Part shown: positions 1-7,513 of the stretch, piece after piece
Layout: each line of letters starts with the position of its first letter
Position numbering within the stretch: the stretch's first letter is position 1
From: an uncultured Flavobacterium sp.
GTDB taxonomy: Bacteria; Bacteroidota; Bacteroidia; Flavobacteriales; Flavobacteriaceae
Assembly (NCBI RefSeq): GCF_946479975.1
Contig: NZ_CAMLIX010000102.1
Coordinates: 1 to 16,972, forward strand
Reading direction: 5' to 3'
Length of the DNA: 16,972 nt
The notes under the pieces: model-generated
Databases searched by the model: none
Told to the model about the DNA's origin: nothing
What the model saw: the letters and a program-made list of their open reading frames with translations, nothing else
Translations under genes and position numbers: made by a program

Positions 1-283
1 CCATTTGATACTGTACATCAAGTACAAATTCTAATTGTTCTAGAAAAGCACCATAGCGAAGACTAAAATCGGTTCCAAAACCGCTTGCATCATAATTCAA
101 TAAATCGTGTTTTTCCTTAATGCCGTAAACACCAAGTTCGGCTTGAATTACAGATTTTCCTACACCGTAAGCCGACATAGTTTCACCAGGACGATTTGAA
201 TTTATGACATCGGTATATTGCGCAAAAAACAGTTGTGGAATAAAAAAAAGTACCGGGGCTAGTAAGTTTTTAATTTTAAACAT
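1..283 (-). CDS. Outer-membrane transporter-like protein, N-terminal part (3' end outside window)
   Basis: The first 94 residues are visible, read leftward from an ATG at 281-283; the gene continues past base 1. The N-terminus is a Sec signal peptide: K3 and K5, a hydrophobic stretch (LLAPVLFFIPQLFF), then an AQ cleavage site near residue 22. The mature part starts with a D-x-I-N-S-N-R-P-G-E motif and goes on with alternating hydrophobic/polar stretches that resemble outer-membrane beta strands. I associate this start with the flavobacterial transporter family grouped with MetA-pathway phenol-degradation porins; that is recall, not a search. It would sit in the outer membrane. Substrate unknown. 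It is divergent from the DUF4834 gene and has a -7 like motif 37 bases upstream of its start. Confidence 0.7.
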   Translation of the reverse strand, partial: MFKIKNLLAPVLFFIPQLFFAQYTDVINSNRPGETMSAYGVGKSVIQAELGVYGIKEKHDLLNYDASGFGTDFSLRYGAFLEQLEFVLDVQYQM

Positions 284-319
284 ATAATTTTTTTTGGGTT
301 GAAATATAATAACGCATAT

Positions 320-327
320 CAAATGTA
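320..327 (-). promoter_or_regulatory. Putative -7 promoter element for the outer-membrane protein gene
   Basis: Read on the minus strand this is TACATTTG, an exact match to the Bacteroidetes -7 consensus TAnnTTTG, about 37 bases before the start codon. I see no good TTTG at the -33 position. In DNA this AT-rich the motif arises by chance about every 1-2 kb per strand, so position is the main support. Confidence 0.4.
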
Positions 328-381
328 CATATTTTATTATTTATTTAAGATTCATATTTTATTTTTAAGCAATGGATTTAT

Positions 382-389
382 TAATTTTG
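382..389 (+). promoter_or_regulatory. Putative -7 promoter element for the DUF4834 gene
   Basis: TAATTTTG matches TAnnTTTG exactly and ends 17 bases before the ATG at 407. Transcription would start near 395. That places any longer reading frame from 299 upstream of the transcript and supports 407 as the true start. The -33 element is not evident. Confidence 0.45.
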
Positions 390-406
390 GAAAAAAATAT
401 ATAGTT

Positions 407-700
407 ATGCAAGAAGCATCATTTTCAGGTTTACTTAAGACCATCATGTGGGTTATAGCTTTTTATTACATTTTTAAATTTTTAGCTAAAATCTTTTTGC
501 CAGTATTGGTTAAAAAGGCTGTAGAGAATGCTAGTGAAAATTTTCAAAGACAACAACAGCAATATAATCAAGGTAATACATATCAAAACAATCGCAATAC
601 AAACAATAATGACGAGATAATTATTAATACTGCGAATGCTAAAAACCCGCGCGAAACCAAAAAAGTGGGAGAGTATGTTGATTACGAAGAAATAGATTAG
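407..700 (+). CDS. Small DUF4834-family membrane-anchored protein
   Basis: 97 residues. An in-frame frame opens earlier at 299, but its first 36 residues are low-complexity aromatic/hydrophobic sequence without family character and they precede a likely promoter, so I chose the ATG at 407. Residues 8-35 form one hydrophobic segment (KTIMWVIAFYYIFKFLAKIF), then a basic stretch. Residues 47-68 are Q/N-rich low-complexity linker. The protein ends with the conserved motif KVGEYVDYEEID. This pattern (one helix, variable linker, acidic GEYVDxEEID tail) fits the Bacteroidetes DUF4834 family, whose function I do not know. It lies 48 bases upstream of yfhO on the same strand and may be co-transcribed. 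Confidence 0.75.
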   Translation: MQEASFSGLLKTIMWVIAFYYIFKFLAKIFLPVLVKKAVENASENFQRQQQQYNQGNTYQNNRNTNNNDEIIINTANAKNPRETKKVGEYVDYEEID

Positions 701-707
701 ATTTGTG

Positions 708-722
708 TCCTAAAATTTAGGA
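708..722. repeat. 15-base perfect palindrome between DUF4834 and yfhO
   Basis: TCCTAAA-A-TTTAGGA: seven-base arms around one central base, immediately downstream of the DUF4834 stop and 26 bases upstream of the yfhO start. It lacks a following T-run, so it is a weak terminator at best. It could be an operator or a processing hairpin. Confidence 0.4.
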
Positions 723-748
723 TCCATTTTAACCCAAACCAGCCAAAA

Positions 749-3205
749 TTGAAAATAGTAAATAAGTTCTATCCGCATGCCCTTGTTATCTTGGGCTTTA
801 TTCTTGTTTCATTAATTTATTTTTATCCAGTTCTACAAGGAAAACAAATTTTCCAGTCAGACATTGCTCAATACACCGGAATGGCAAAAGAGCAAAATGA
901 TTTTAGAGCTGCGCACAATGAAGAACCTTATTGGACAAATTCGGCTTTTGGCGGTATGCCTACTTATCAGTTAGGCGCACATTATCCTTATGATTTTGTT
1001 GGGAAAATTGACGATGTACTTCGTTTTTTACCACGTCCAGCAGATTATTTATTTTTATATTTCCTTGGTTTTTATGGCTTGTTATTGGTTTTAAAAACCG
1101 ACCCGTTAAAGGCTTTTATTGGAGCTATTGCGTTTGGATTTTCAACATATTTAATCATTATTTTAGGAGTGGGTCATAATGCAAAAGCACACGCGATTGC
1201 TTATATGCCTCTGGTAATTGCCGGATTTATACTCGTCTTTCAGAAAAAGTATATTTGGGGTGGATTGCTTACCATGTTTGCTGTGGCTTTAGAAATTAAT
1301 GCCAATCACTTTCAAATGACCTATTATTTATTGATTTTCTTATTGATACTTTCAGGTTATTTTGCATTCAATTTTATTAAAAATAAAGAATATAAACCGC
1401 TTTTACTTTCTGGTGTAACGTTACTTATTGCTGCAATTTTTGCAATTGGGTCCAATGCTGGAAATCTATTAGCAACAAGCGAATATGCTAAATTTAGTAC
1501 CAGAAGCAACAGCGAATTGACTTTTAATCCTGACGGAACAAAAAAGACAAACGAGAATGCTTTAAGCCGTGAATATATTACTGAATACAGTTACGGAATT
1601 GCAGAGAGTTTTAATCTTATTGCGCCTAGACTTTTTGGAGGATCAAACCACGAAAATTTAGGTCCAGATAGTAAAATGTATTCTTTCTTTATAGAAAAAG
1701 GAGCTTCCCCATCTCAAGCGCAAGAATATGCAGCAGGTATGCCAACTTATTGGGGAGATCAGCCAATTGTTGCAGCTCCAGCGTATATTGGTGCAGTTGT
1801 GTTTTTCTTGGCGGTTTTAGCGCTATTTATAGATGACAGAAAAATTAAATATGTATTTCTTGGAGGAGCCTTATTTTCATTAGTTCTTTCTTGGGGTAAA
1901 AACTTTTCACTGCTTACAGACTTTTTCATTGACTATGTGCCAATGTATGATAAGTTTAGAGCAGTATCATCTATTCAAGTAATTTTGGAATTGTGTTTTC
2001 CTGTTTTGGCTGTAATGGGAATCCAGTCATTTTTTAAAGCAAAAGACGAGCTTAAACAACAAAAGAAAGCGCTTATACAAACAGGAGTTTTTGGTTTAGG
2101 AGTAATTGTGATTTTAGCGATTGCGAAAAGCTTTTTCCATTTTTCAGGATCGAGTGATCAATATTTCGTTGAAAGTTACGGAGTAGATTTTGTTGACGCT
2201 CTTAAAGAAGATAGAATGACGATGTATTATGCAGATTTACTGCGTACAGGTTTTCTAATTGTACTTACTTTTGGAATTCTTTGGTTATTCCTTAAAAACA
2301 AATTTTCTCAGACAACAACTTTAATTATTGTTGGACTTGTCATGATTTTCGATTTGTTTTTTGTAGATAAAAAATATGTTTCTGCTAAAGATTTTGTTAG
2401 TCCAGTTCAAATCGCAGCACCTTTTCAGGAAACTCCTGCTGATGCTCAGATTTTGCAAGACACCACACATTATAGAGTTTTTGAAGTAAATGGTAATATG
2501 TCTAATGCGAGAGCTTCATACTTTCACAGTTCTATTGGAGGTTATCATGCGGCGAAACCTCGTAGAATGCAGCAGCTTTTTGATTATCAAATAGCTAAAA
2601 ATAATTTAGAAGTGCTTAATATGTTGAATGTTAAGTATGTTATCCAGACTGATAAAGAAGGAAAAGAAACTCCGATAATAAATCCAGATGCTAACGGAAA
2701 TGCTTGGTTTGTAAGTGCTGTAAAATTGGTAAACAAACCAGATGATGTAATGAAAGCTTTGAATACTATAGATACTAAGAAAGTAGCAGTTTTCAACGTT
2801 CATGAACATGAAAATAAATTTCAAAACGCAAGATTGAAGAAAGCTTTTGATACAACTGGAACTATTAAAGTTGTGGAGTACAAACCAAATTATATCAAAT
2901 ACCAATCGGATAATGCGAAAGACGGTTTAGCAGTTTTCTCTGAAATTTATTATAAAAATGGATGGAATGCTTATATAGACGGACAATTGACAGATCATTT
3001 CCCAGTTGATTATGTTTTGAGAGCAATGGAAATTCCAGGAGGAAAACACACTATCGAATTCAAATTTGAACCACAAGTAATAAAAACAGGAGGAACAATT
3101 ACTTTAATTAGTTCAATTGGAATGTTGCTGCTTTTAGCGGGTGGAGTTTATTTTGGATTCTTCCGCAAAGATTCACAAAGTAATACTGGAGAGACTCAAA
3201 AATAA
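749..3205 (+). CDS. YfhO-family multi-spanning membrane protein
   Basis: 818 residues starting with TTG at 749. The next in-frame Met is residue 45, which would delete the first membrane helix (about residues 10-29), so TTG is preferred. Visible order: helix 1; a periplasmic loop with D38 and a conserved W-T-N-x-A-F-G-G-M-P-T-Y motif (62-73); about a dozen further hydrophobic helices, with a G-H-N-x-K motif near 142-146; a soluble part from about residue 555; a C-terminal GWNAYIDG segment near 740 typical of YfhO proteins; and a final helix at about 785-805. YfhO proteins are GT-C-like membrane proteins, implicated in glycosylation of wall or surface polymers in Firmicutes. Its role in Bacteroidetes is not settled, but the downstream glycosyltransferase and flippase suggest surface glycan assembly. 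Length is normal for the family. Confidence 0.85.
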   Translation: MKIVNKFYPHALVILGFILVSLIYFYPVLQGKQIFQSDIAQYTGMAKEQNDFRAAHNEEPYWTNSAFGGMPTYQLGAHYPYDFVGKIDDVLRFLPRPADYLFLYFLGFYGLLLVLKTDPLKAFIGAIAFGFSTYLIIILGVGHNAKAHAIAYMPLVIAGFILVFQKKYIWGGLLTMFAVALEINANHFQMTYYLLIFLLILSGYFAFNFIKNKEYKPLLLSGVTLLIAAIFAIGSNAGNLLATSEYAKFSTRSNSELTFNPDGTKKTNENALSREYITEYSYGIAESFNLIAPRLFGGSNHENLGPDSKMYSFFIEKGASPSQAQEYAAGMPTYWGDQPIVAAPAYIGAVVFFLAVLALFIDDRKIKYVFLGGALFSLVLSWGKNFSLLTDFFIDYVPMYDKFRAVSSIQVILELCFPVLAVMGIQSFFKAKDELKQQKKALIQTGVFGLGVIVILAIAKSFFHFSGSSDQYFVESYGVDFVDALKEDRMTMYYADLLRTGFLIVLTFGILWLFLKNKFSQTTTLIIVGLVMIFDLFFVDKKYVSAKDFVSPVQIAAPFQETPADAQILQDTTHYRVFEVNGNMSNARASYFHSSIGGYHAAKPRRMQQLFDYQIAKNNLEVLNMLNVKYVIQTDKEGKETPIINPDANGNAWFVSAVKLVNKPDDVMKALNTIDTKKVAVFNVHEHENKFQNARLKKAFDTTGTIKVVEYKPNYIKYQSDNAKDGLAVFSEIYYKNGWNAYIDGQLTDHFPVDYVLRAMEIPGGKHTIEFKFEPQVIKTGGTITLISSIGMLLLLAGGVYFGFFRKDSQSNTGETQK

Positions 3206-3221
3206 TTTTTGAAACCTTTTG

Positions 3222-3229
3222 TATCTTTG
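3222..3229 (+). promoter_or_regulatory. Putative -7 promoter element for the nucleotidyltransferase module
   Basis: TATCTTTG, an exact TAnnTTTG match, lies 21 bases before the ATG at 3251, leaving a short leader. No clear TTTG at -33. It would let the small gene and its partner be transcribed independently of yfhO. I see no equivalent motif directly before the glycosyltransferase, so this unit may also feed the genes downstream. Confidence 0.5.
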
Positions 3230-3250
3230 TTGTAATTTTAAATTAAAGTG

Positions 3251-3418
3251 ATGAAAGATATTGTATTAAATTTTGGTTCACCGAAAGATTTGGAAGCTAA
3301 AAGAATTGCTGAAATTAAATCACTTTCTTATTTGGAGAGACTCGAGCGATTGATGGCTATAATTGAAGTTACCTATACATTGAAAAATGCTAAGATAATT
3401 CAATCTAAAAAACGATGA
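3251..3418 (+). CDS. Small 55-aa protein, first gene of a nucleotidyltransferase pair
   Basis: An ATG at 3251 opens a 55-codon frame ending in the TGA at 3416-3418. This overlaps the next gene's ATG at 3415 in the classic ATGA arrangement. The protein is MKDIVLNFGS followed by a charged, leucine-rich stretch predicted to be mostly helical (residues 11-50) and a basic end, KKR. I see no transmembrane segment, metal-binding cysteines or known DNA-binding motif, and I do not recognise the family. The start-stop overlap implies translational coupling with the nucleotidyltransferase. That is the usual layout for a small partner or antitoxin in front of an AbiEii- or MNT-like enzyme. The antitoxin role is inference only. 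Confidence 0.7.
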   Translation: MKDIVLNFGSPKDLEAKRIAEIKSLSYLERLERLMAIIEVTYTLKNAKIIQSKKR

Positions 3419-3888
3419 ACGAGCAAATTATTGCCATCTGGAATAGTTTTTTTGAAAACAAAGTTAAGTATATAACTATTGGAGGATTTGCTGTAAACAT
3501 TTACGGTTATAACAGAAGTACTGGTGATGTTGATATTTATTTAGAAGATACTCTTGAAAACAGAATTAATTTACGAAAGGCATTAAAATCAATAAATCTA
3601 GGTGATTTTGAGACTATTGAAACAATGCAGTTTATTCCTGGCTGGACGGATTTTACCCTAAATTATGGTTTGAGGCTGGATATTATGACTGCTGTAAAAG
3701 GTTTAGAAGATAAATCTTTTTCTTCCTTATTAAATGATGCCACAATAGTGATGATTGGAGAAACACCTGTTTATTTTATTGATTATGAAAATCTGATTAT
3801 TGCAAAAAAAGCAACTAATAGACCGAAAGATATTTTAGATATCGAAGAATTACAAAAGGTAAACAACGAGAATGATGAAATAGCTTAA
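3415..3888 (+). CDS. Nucleotidyltransferase-fold protein (AbiEii/DUF6036-like)
   Basis: 157 residues. The polymerase-beta type nucleotidyltransferase motif is complete: GG at 23-24, then D38-x-D40 (GDVDIYL), with a third acidic residue at D89 in RLDIM. The C-terminal part has K131-K132, then R136-P-K138-D139-x-x-D142-I, a segment I associate with AbiEii/DUF6036-like proteins. These families transfer a nucleotide to RNA, protein or another acceptor, and several are toxins of two-gene toxin-antitoxin systems; the acceptor here cannot be read from sequence. There is no HEPN partner, so it is not the classical MNT-HEPN pair. It overlaps the 55-aa gene by four bases and is followed after 37 bases by the glycosyltransferase. 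A metabolic or capsule-linked nucleotidyltransferase is an alternative. Confidence 0.75.
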   Translation: MNEQIIAIWNSFFENKVKYITIGGFAVNIYGYNRSTGDVDIYLEDTLENRINLRKALKSINLGDFETIETMQFIPGWTDFTLNYGLRLDIMTAVKGLEDKSFSSLLNDATIVMIGETPVYFIDYENLIIAKKATNRPKDILDIEELQKVNNENDEIA

Positions 3889-3902
3889 TTGGATTTAAGC
3901 AG

Positions 3903-3914
3903 TTCTTTAAAGAA
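3903..3914. repeat. 12-base perfect palindrome before the glycosyltransferase
   Basis: TTCTTTAAAGAA is self-complementary and ends 11 bases before the TTG start at 3926. It could be an operator or a weak hairpin around the translation start. Palindromes this AT-rich also arise by chance. Confidence 0.3.
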
Positions 3915-3925
3915 TAAAATTAAAA

Positions 3926-5212
3926 TTGGAACAAAAAAAACTTTTAATAATTACCTATTATTTTCCGCCTGCTGGTGGACCAGGTGTACAGCGTTGGTTG
4001 AAATTTGTAAAATACCTTCCAGAATTTGATGTACAGCCAATTGTTTACGTTCCAGAAAATCCAACTTATCCAATTGTTGATGAAGGATTAGTAAGTGAAA
4101 TATCAGATAAAGTAATTGTTTTAAAGAACAAAATTTGGGAGCCCTATCAATTGGCTTCTGTTTTTTCTAAAAATAAAACCAAGAAAATCAGTTCAGGTAT
4201 TTTTCCGCAGAAGAAAAAGCAGACTTTTTTAGATAAAACTTTTCTTTGGGTTCGAGGCAATCTTTTTATTCCAGACGCTCGTGTTTTTTGGGTAAAACCA
4301 TCTGTTTCTTATTTAGAAAAATACATTCAAGAAAATAATATCGATACGATCGTAACTTCTGGACCGCCGCATAGTCTGCATTTAATTGGTTTAGAATTGC
4401 AAAAGAAATTAAACATAAAATGGTTTGCCGATTTTCGTGATCCTTGGACCACAATCGGTTATCATAAAGCGCTTCGATTGTCTTCTTATGCAGAGAAAAA
4501 ACACAAAAGTTTAGAGCATAAAGTTTTGAATACTGCAGACGAAATTATTGTTACCAGCAAAACCACAAAAACAGAATTTGAAGCCATAACCAGTAAGCCA
4601 ATTACTGTTATTACAAATGGTTACGATGTCGAAACGGTTGAAAAACAAACTTTAGACAGCAAATTTACTTTAGCGCATATTGGATCTTTTTTATCAGACC
4701 GAAATCCGCCTTTTCTTTGGGAGGTTTTGGTTGAATTATTAAAAGAAATTCCTGAGTTTAAAAATCATTTGGAAATTAAACTAATTGGAGCTGTAAGTCA
4801 GGAAGTTTTAGACGCAGTAAAAGAACATCAATTAAATGATTATTTAAATTTGGTTGGTTATGTTTCGCATAAAGAAGCAGTTGCACATCAAAGAAAATCG
4901 CAGGTTTTACTTTTAATCGAAATAAATTCTGAAGATACTAAAAGTATTATTCCAGGAAAATTATTCGAATATATGGTGTCAAACCGTCCGATAATCGCAA
5001 TTGGACCGCAGGGTTCTGACTTTGCAGACATTGTTACGCAAACTAATACTGGAGTATTTTTTGATTATTCTGAAAAAAAGAAGTTAAAAAGTGTAATTTT
5101 GGACTTTTTTAATCAGTTTTTGGAAGGGAAATTGCAATCGCATGGAATTGGATTACAGCAATATTCAAGAAAAAACCTAACCAAACAGTTAGCCCAGCTG
5201 ATTAAGAAATAA
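3926..5212 (+). CDS. GT-B fold glycosyltransferase (group 1 / GT4-like)
   Basis: 428 residues with a TTG start. The first internal Met is near residue 350, and the conserved N-terminal strand and loop (KKLLIITYYFPPAGGPGVQRW) starts at residue 4, so TTG is effectively forced. The N-terminal Rossmann domain carries the glycine-rich loop PPAGGPG at 14-20. A middle segment (SGPPHSLHLIG) is typical of this group. The C-terminal donor-binding domain has AHIGSF, LIGAVS and then PGKLFEYMVSNRP at about 343-355, where the glutamate of FEY matches the donor-contacting acidic residue of GT4-type enzymes. It should transfer a sugar from a nucleotide donor in the cytoplasm to a growing surface glycan. No signal peptide or membrane helices. 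The flippase starts 39 bases downstream, suggesting one operon. Confidence 0.85.
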   Translation: MEQKKLLIITYYFPPAGGPGVQRWLKFVKYLPEFDVQPIVYVPENPTYPIVDEGLVSEISDKVIVLKNKIWEPYQLASVFSKNKTKKISSGIFPQKKKQTFLDKTFLWVRGNLFIPDARVFWVKPSVSYLEKYIQENNIDTIVTSGPPHSLHLIGLELQKKLNIKWFADFRDPWTTIGYHKALRLSSYAEKKHKSLEHKVLNTADEIIVTSKTTKTEFEAITSKPITVITNGYDVETVEKQTLDSKFTLAHIGSFLSDRNPPFLWEVLVELLKEIPEFKNHLEIKLIGAVSQEVLDAVKEHQLNDYLNLVGYVSHKEAVAHQRKSQVLLLIEINSEDTKSIIPGKLFEYMVSNRPIIAIGPQGSDFADIVTQTNTGVFFDYSEKKKLKSVILDFFNQFLEGKLQSHGIGLQQYSRKNLTKQLAQLIKK

Positions 5213-5251
5213 TCAATTGAAAATCTAAATTCTACAATCTAAACTCAAGAA

Positions 5252-6721
5252 ATGGGTATTGTCTTAAATCAGTCTTTTAAAAATACTGTAATAACATATA
5301 TTGGTTTTGGTATCGGAGCCATAAACACACTTTATTTATATCCCATTTTTCTTGGGGCAACTTTTTATGGATTAACGAATTATATTACTTCCAGTGCAAA
5401 TGTCATTATGCCATTATTTGCTATTGGAATGCAAAATACGTTAGTCAAATTTTACTCGCAATATAAAACGGAAGAAGAAAAATCTCAATTTTTATCTTTT
5501 ACGGTTTTGTTTCCTATCTTATTAATAATTCCGCTTCTCTTAATCGGACTTTGTTTCTACGATCAAATTTTGTTCTTTTTATCTAAAAAGAATGCAATTG
5601 TTAAAAGTTATATTTGGCTTATTCCTTTTATAGGTTTGACGATGGCTTACTTCGAAATTTTTTATGCTTGGGCACGTGTGCACATGCATTCTGTTTTTGG
5701 TAATTTTATTAAAGAAATTGGTCTGCGATTGTTTTCTTTATTTTTATTGATCGCAGTTTATTACGGCGTACTTAGTGTTGAAGGATTTGTATATGCAACT
5801 GCAGGATTGTATTTATTAGCATTTTTGGTAACCATGTTTTATGCATTTAGCGTTCAAAAACCAGTTTTTCAGTTTACAAAGCCAAAAAACACAAAAGACA
5901 TTCTAGTATATACATTTTACATTATTTTGTCTGGAAGTGTTGCTAATTTACTTTTAGATGGGGATAAAATGATATTGAATCAATATATGATTATTGATAA
6001 TATCGCCTTTTATTCTGTGGCCACTTATATTGCTTTGGTGATTTCTGTGCCGAGTCGCGCCATGCATCAGATTGTATATCCAATTACAGCAAAATTGATG
6101 CATGACAACAAACATGATGAGTTAAATAATCTGTACAAAAAAACCTCTATTAATCTGCAGATTGTGGGCGGATTTGTAATGCTTTGTATTTTTGTAAATA
6201 TAAATCAGTTGTACGAATTAGTTCCAAAAGAATACAGCGGCGGAATTCCAGTAGTATTTATGATTGGTCTTTCTAAGTATTTTGATTTGATTCTAGGAAA
6301 TAACAATGCGATTATTTTCAATACAAAATATTACAGAATGGTTTTGTATTTAGGACTTATGCTGGTAGTTTTAACGGTAGTTTTAAATATGATTTTTATT
6401 CCAATTTTTGGAATTTTTGGTTCTGCTTTTGCGACACTTTTATCAATTACATTGTACAGTTTGGCAAAGTTGCTTTTTGTGGTTAAAAAACTTCATTTGT
6501 ATCCTTTTACAAAACAAACCATTCATTCGATACTTTTAACTTTTGCTTTGTTCTTAGTATTTTATTTTTGGGAATTTCCATTTTTTCAACTAATCAGTAT
6601 TGCTTTAAAATCAATCTTGGTAACAATTTTATATGTTTATTTAAATTATAAATTTAAAATCTCAACTGATATTAATAAGGTTATTGATTCTCTGCTTAAA
6701 AAGATCGGTATTAAAATCTAA
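5252..6721 (+). CDS. Oligosaccharide flippase / polysaccharide biosynthesis protein (MOP superfamily)
   Basis: 489 residues, almost entirely hydrophobic, with roughly 12-14 transmembrane segments spread over the full length and short charged loops. The N-terminus (VITYIGFGIGAINTLYLYPIFLG) and the later YMIIDNIAFYSVATYIA segment are of the kind seen in Wzx/RfbX-like proteins of the MATE/MOP superfamily, which flip lipid-linked oligosaccharides across the inner membrane. Length is normal. The start is an ATG preceded by a short AATCTAAA-type repeat rather than a Shine-Dalgarno. It follows the glycosyltransferase closely and ends before a strong terminator, so it is the last gene of the glycan cluster. 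The exact substrate is unknown. Confidence 0.85.
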   Translation: MGIVLNQSFKNTVITYIGFGIGAINTLYLYPIFLGATFYGLTNYITSSANVIMPLFAIGMQNTLVKFYSQYKTEEEKSQFLSFTVLFPILLIIPLLLIGLCFYDQILFFLSKKNAIVKSYIWLIPFIGLTMAYFEIFYAWARVHMHSVFGNFIKEIGLRLFSLFLLIAVYYGVLSVEGFVYATAGLYLLAFLVTMFYAFSVQKPVFQFTKPKNTKDILVYTFYIILSGSVANLLLDGDKMILNQYMIIDNIAFYSVATYIALVISVPSRAMHQIVYPITAKLMHDNKHDELNNLYKKTSINLQIVGGFVMLCIFVNINQLYELVPKEYSGGIPVVFMIGLSKYFDLILGNNNAIIFNTKYYRMVLYLGLMLVVLTVVLNMIFIPIFGIFGSAFATLLSITLYSLAKLLFVVKKLHLYPFTKQTIHSILLTFALFLVFYFWEFPFFQLISIALKSILVTILYVYLNYKFKISTDINKVIDSLLKKIGIKI

Positions 6722-6746
6722 GACTAATTATCTGCATTATATAAAG

Positions 6747-6776
6747 AAACACTATTTTTTGAATAGTGTTTTTTTT
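6747..6776 (+). terminator. Rho-independent terminator after the flippase
   Basis: A perfect ten-base stem (AAACACTATT at 6747-6756 with its complement at 6762-6771), a five-base loop (TTTTG), and an uninterrupted T-run to 6776. It is 25 bases past the flippase stop and marks the 3' end of the glycan cluster. Confidence 0.85.
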
Positions 6777-7131
6777 GTCTTATAATCTGAATAAATCAAA
6801 ATAGGTTACCTGTTTTTTGTTTTTTTTGAAATGGAAAAAATGATATTATTCTTTAGAAGATTTATAAAGTCTCAATTTTTAAATTTTATCAATTCAAGTT
6901 AAGAAATTGAGAACGGGTCATTAAATTATAAATTTTAACATGTATTTATTTTGTAATTAATTATATTAAAATTAACTTTATACTACAAAATTAATACTAC
7001 TTAGAAGAATTTACAGAATTATTTCTAACAAAATCGCTTAATGTAGGTATTTTATTATAAGTTAAAATGTAGTAGTTTTGCAATAAAATGTGAAAGAAAA
7101 AGTTTAGGGATTAATGTAGAATTGAACAATT
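6777..7131. other. Non-coding AT-rich spacer upstream of the 99-aa gene
   Basis: About 355 bases with no open frame I trust. It is very AT-rich with homopolymer T and A runs. The only element I can name is the TAnnTTTG match at 7073-7080. There is no tRNA-like cloverleaf, no strong hairpin and no protein remnant that I could read. Confidence 0.5.
7073..7080 (+). promoter_or_regulatory. Putative -7 promoter element for the 99-aa gene
   Basis: TAGTTTTG matches TAnnTTTG. The start codon at 7132 lies 51 bases downstream, giving a leader of about 45 bases. A TTTT stands near the -33 position instead of TTTG. Confidence 0.4.
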
Positions 7132-7431
7132 ATGAAAGACAATCATCTCAGCCAGGAACAAAGTATGCAGGTATTTTCCAATATGATATCCAACAAGGTT
7201 CATAATGGATTTACGTTAGAAGAAAGAAACGATGAATTCCTTTTCGCTGTCTTATCAAAAGGAGGAAAAGTGGTTAATCACAGTTTAAATTTCATGATTT
7301 TTTGTTTAACGCTTGGTTTATGGTCATTTGCTTGGCTGTATTTAACCTTTGAGGCATCAAAACAAAAAAAGATTTTAGTAGCTATTGACGAAGATGGTTT
7401 TCCTTTTGAGGAAAGATGTTTGGTAGCGTAG
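7132..7431 (+). CDS. Hypothetical 99-aa protein with one membrane segment
   Basis: I do not recognise this family. The N-terminal half (1-50) is soluble and polar with alternating charges (TLEERNDEFLFAVLSKGGKVVNH). Residues 51-72 are strongly hydrophobic (SLNFMIFCLTLGLWSFAWLY) and long enough for one transmembrane helix. Residues 76-99 are a short tail, KQKKILVAIDEDGFPFEERC, with positive charge directly after the helix, suggesting the C-terminus faces the cytoplasm. The gene stands alone between a terminator on the left and a convergent terminator shared with uvrA on the right. A promoter-like motif upstream and clean flanking terminators support it as a real monocistronic gene. No catalytic motif is visible. 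Confidence 0.7.
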   Translation: MKDNHLSQEQSMQVFSNMISNKVHNGFTLEERNDEFLFAVLSKGGKVVNHSLNFMIFCLTLGLWSFAWLYLTFEASKQKKILVAIDEDGFPFEERCLVA

Positions 7432-7449
7432 GTTATTTCAAAAAGAAAT

Positions 7450-7503
7450 AAAAGAATAAGCCATAAGTACAAATAATCAATTGTATTTATGGCTTATTCT
7501 TTT
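7450..7503. terminator. Long bidirectional terminator between the 99-aa gene and uvrA
   Basis: A 17-base perfect stem (7450-7466 with 7487-7503) is extended by one G-U pair (7467/7486) and five more pairs (7468-7472 with 7481-7485) around an eight-base loop. The plus side ends in a T-run and the minus side is also U-rich, so it can serve both convergent genes. The uvrA stop is at 7514-7516. Confidence 0.9.
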
Positions 7504-7513
7504 TTAAGTGTTT

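Noticed and set aside
299..406. Extended N-terminus for the DUF4834 gene from an ATG-like start at 299
   Set aside because: The added 36 residues look like translated spacer and precede the likely promoter at 382-389.
2587..2905. Minus-strand frames inside yfhO
   Set aside because: Two overlapping frames opposite a clear membrane protein gene, with no independent support.
3415..3888. Classical MNT-HEPN toxin-antitoxin system
   Set aside because: The partner is a 55-aa helical protein with no HEPN RxxxxH motif visible, so only a looser two-gene pairing can be claimed.
6777..7131. tRNA or riboswitch in the spacer
   Set aside because: I saw no cloverleaf, TTC loop or conserved aptamer-like hairpins, only AT-rich sequence.
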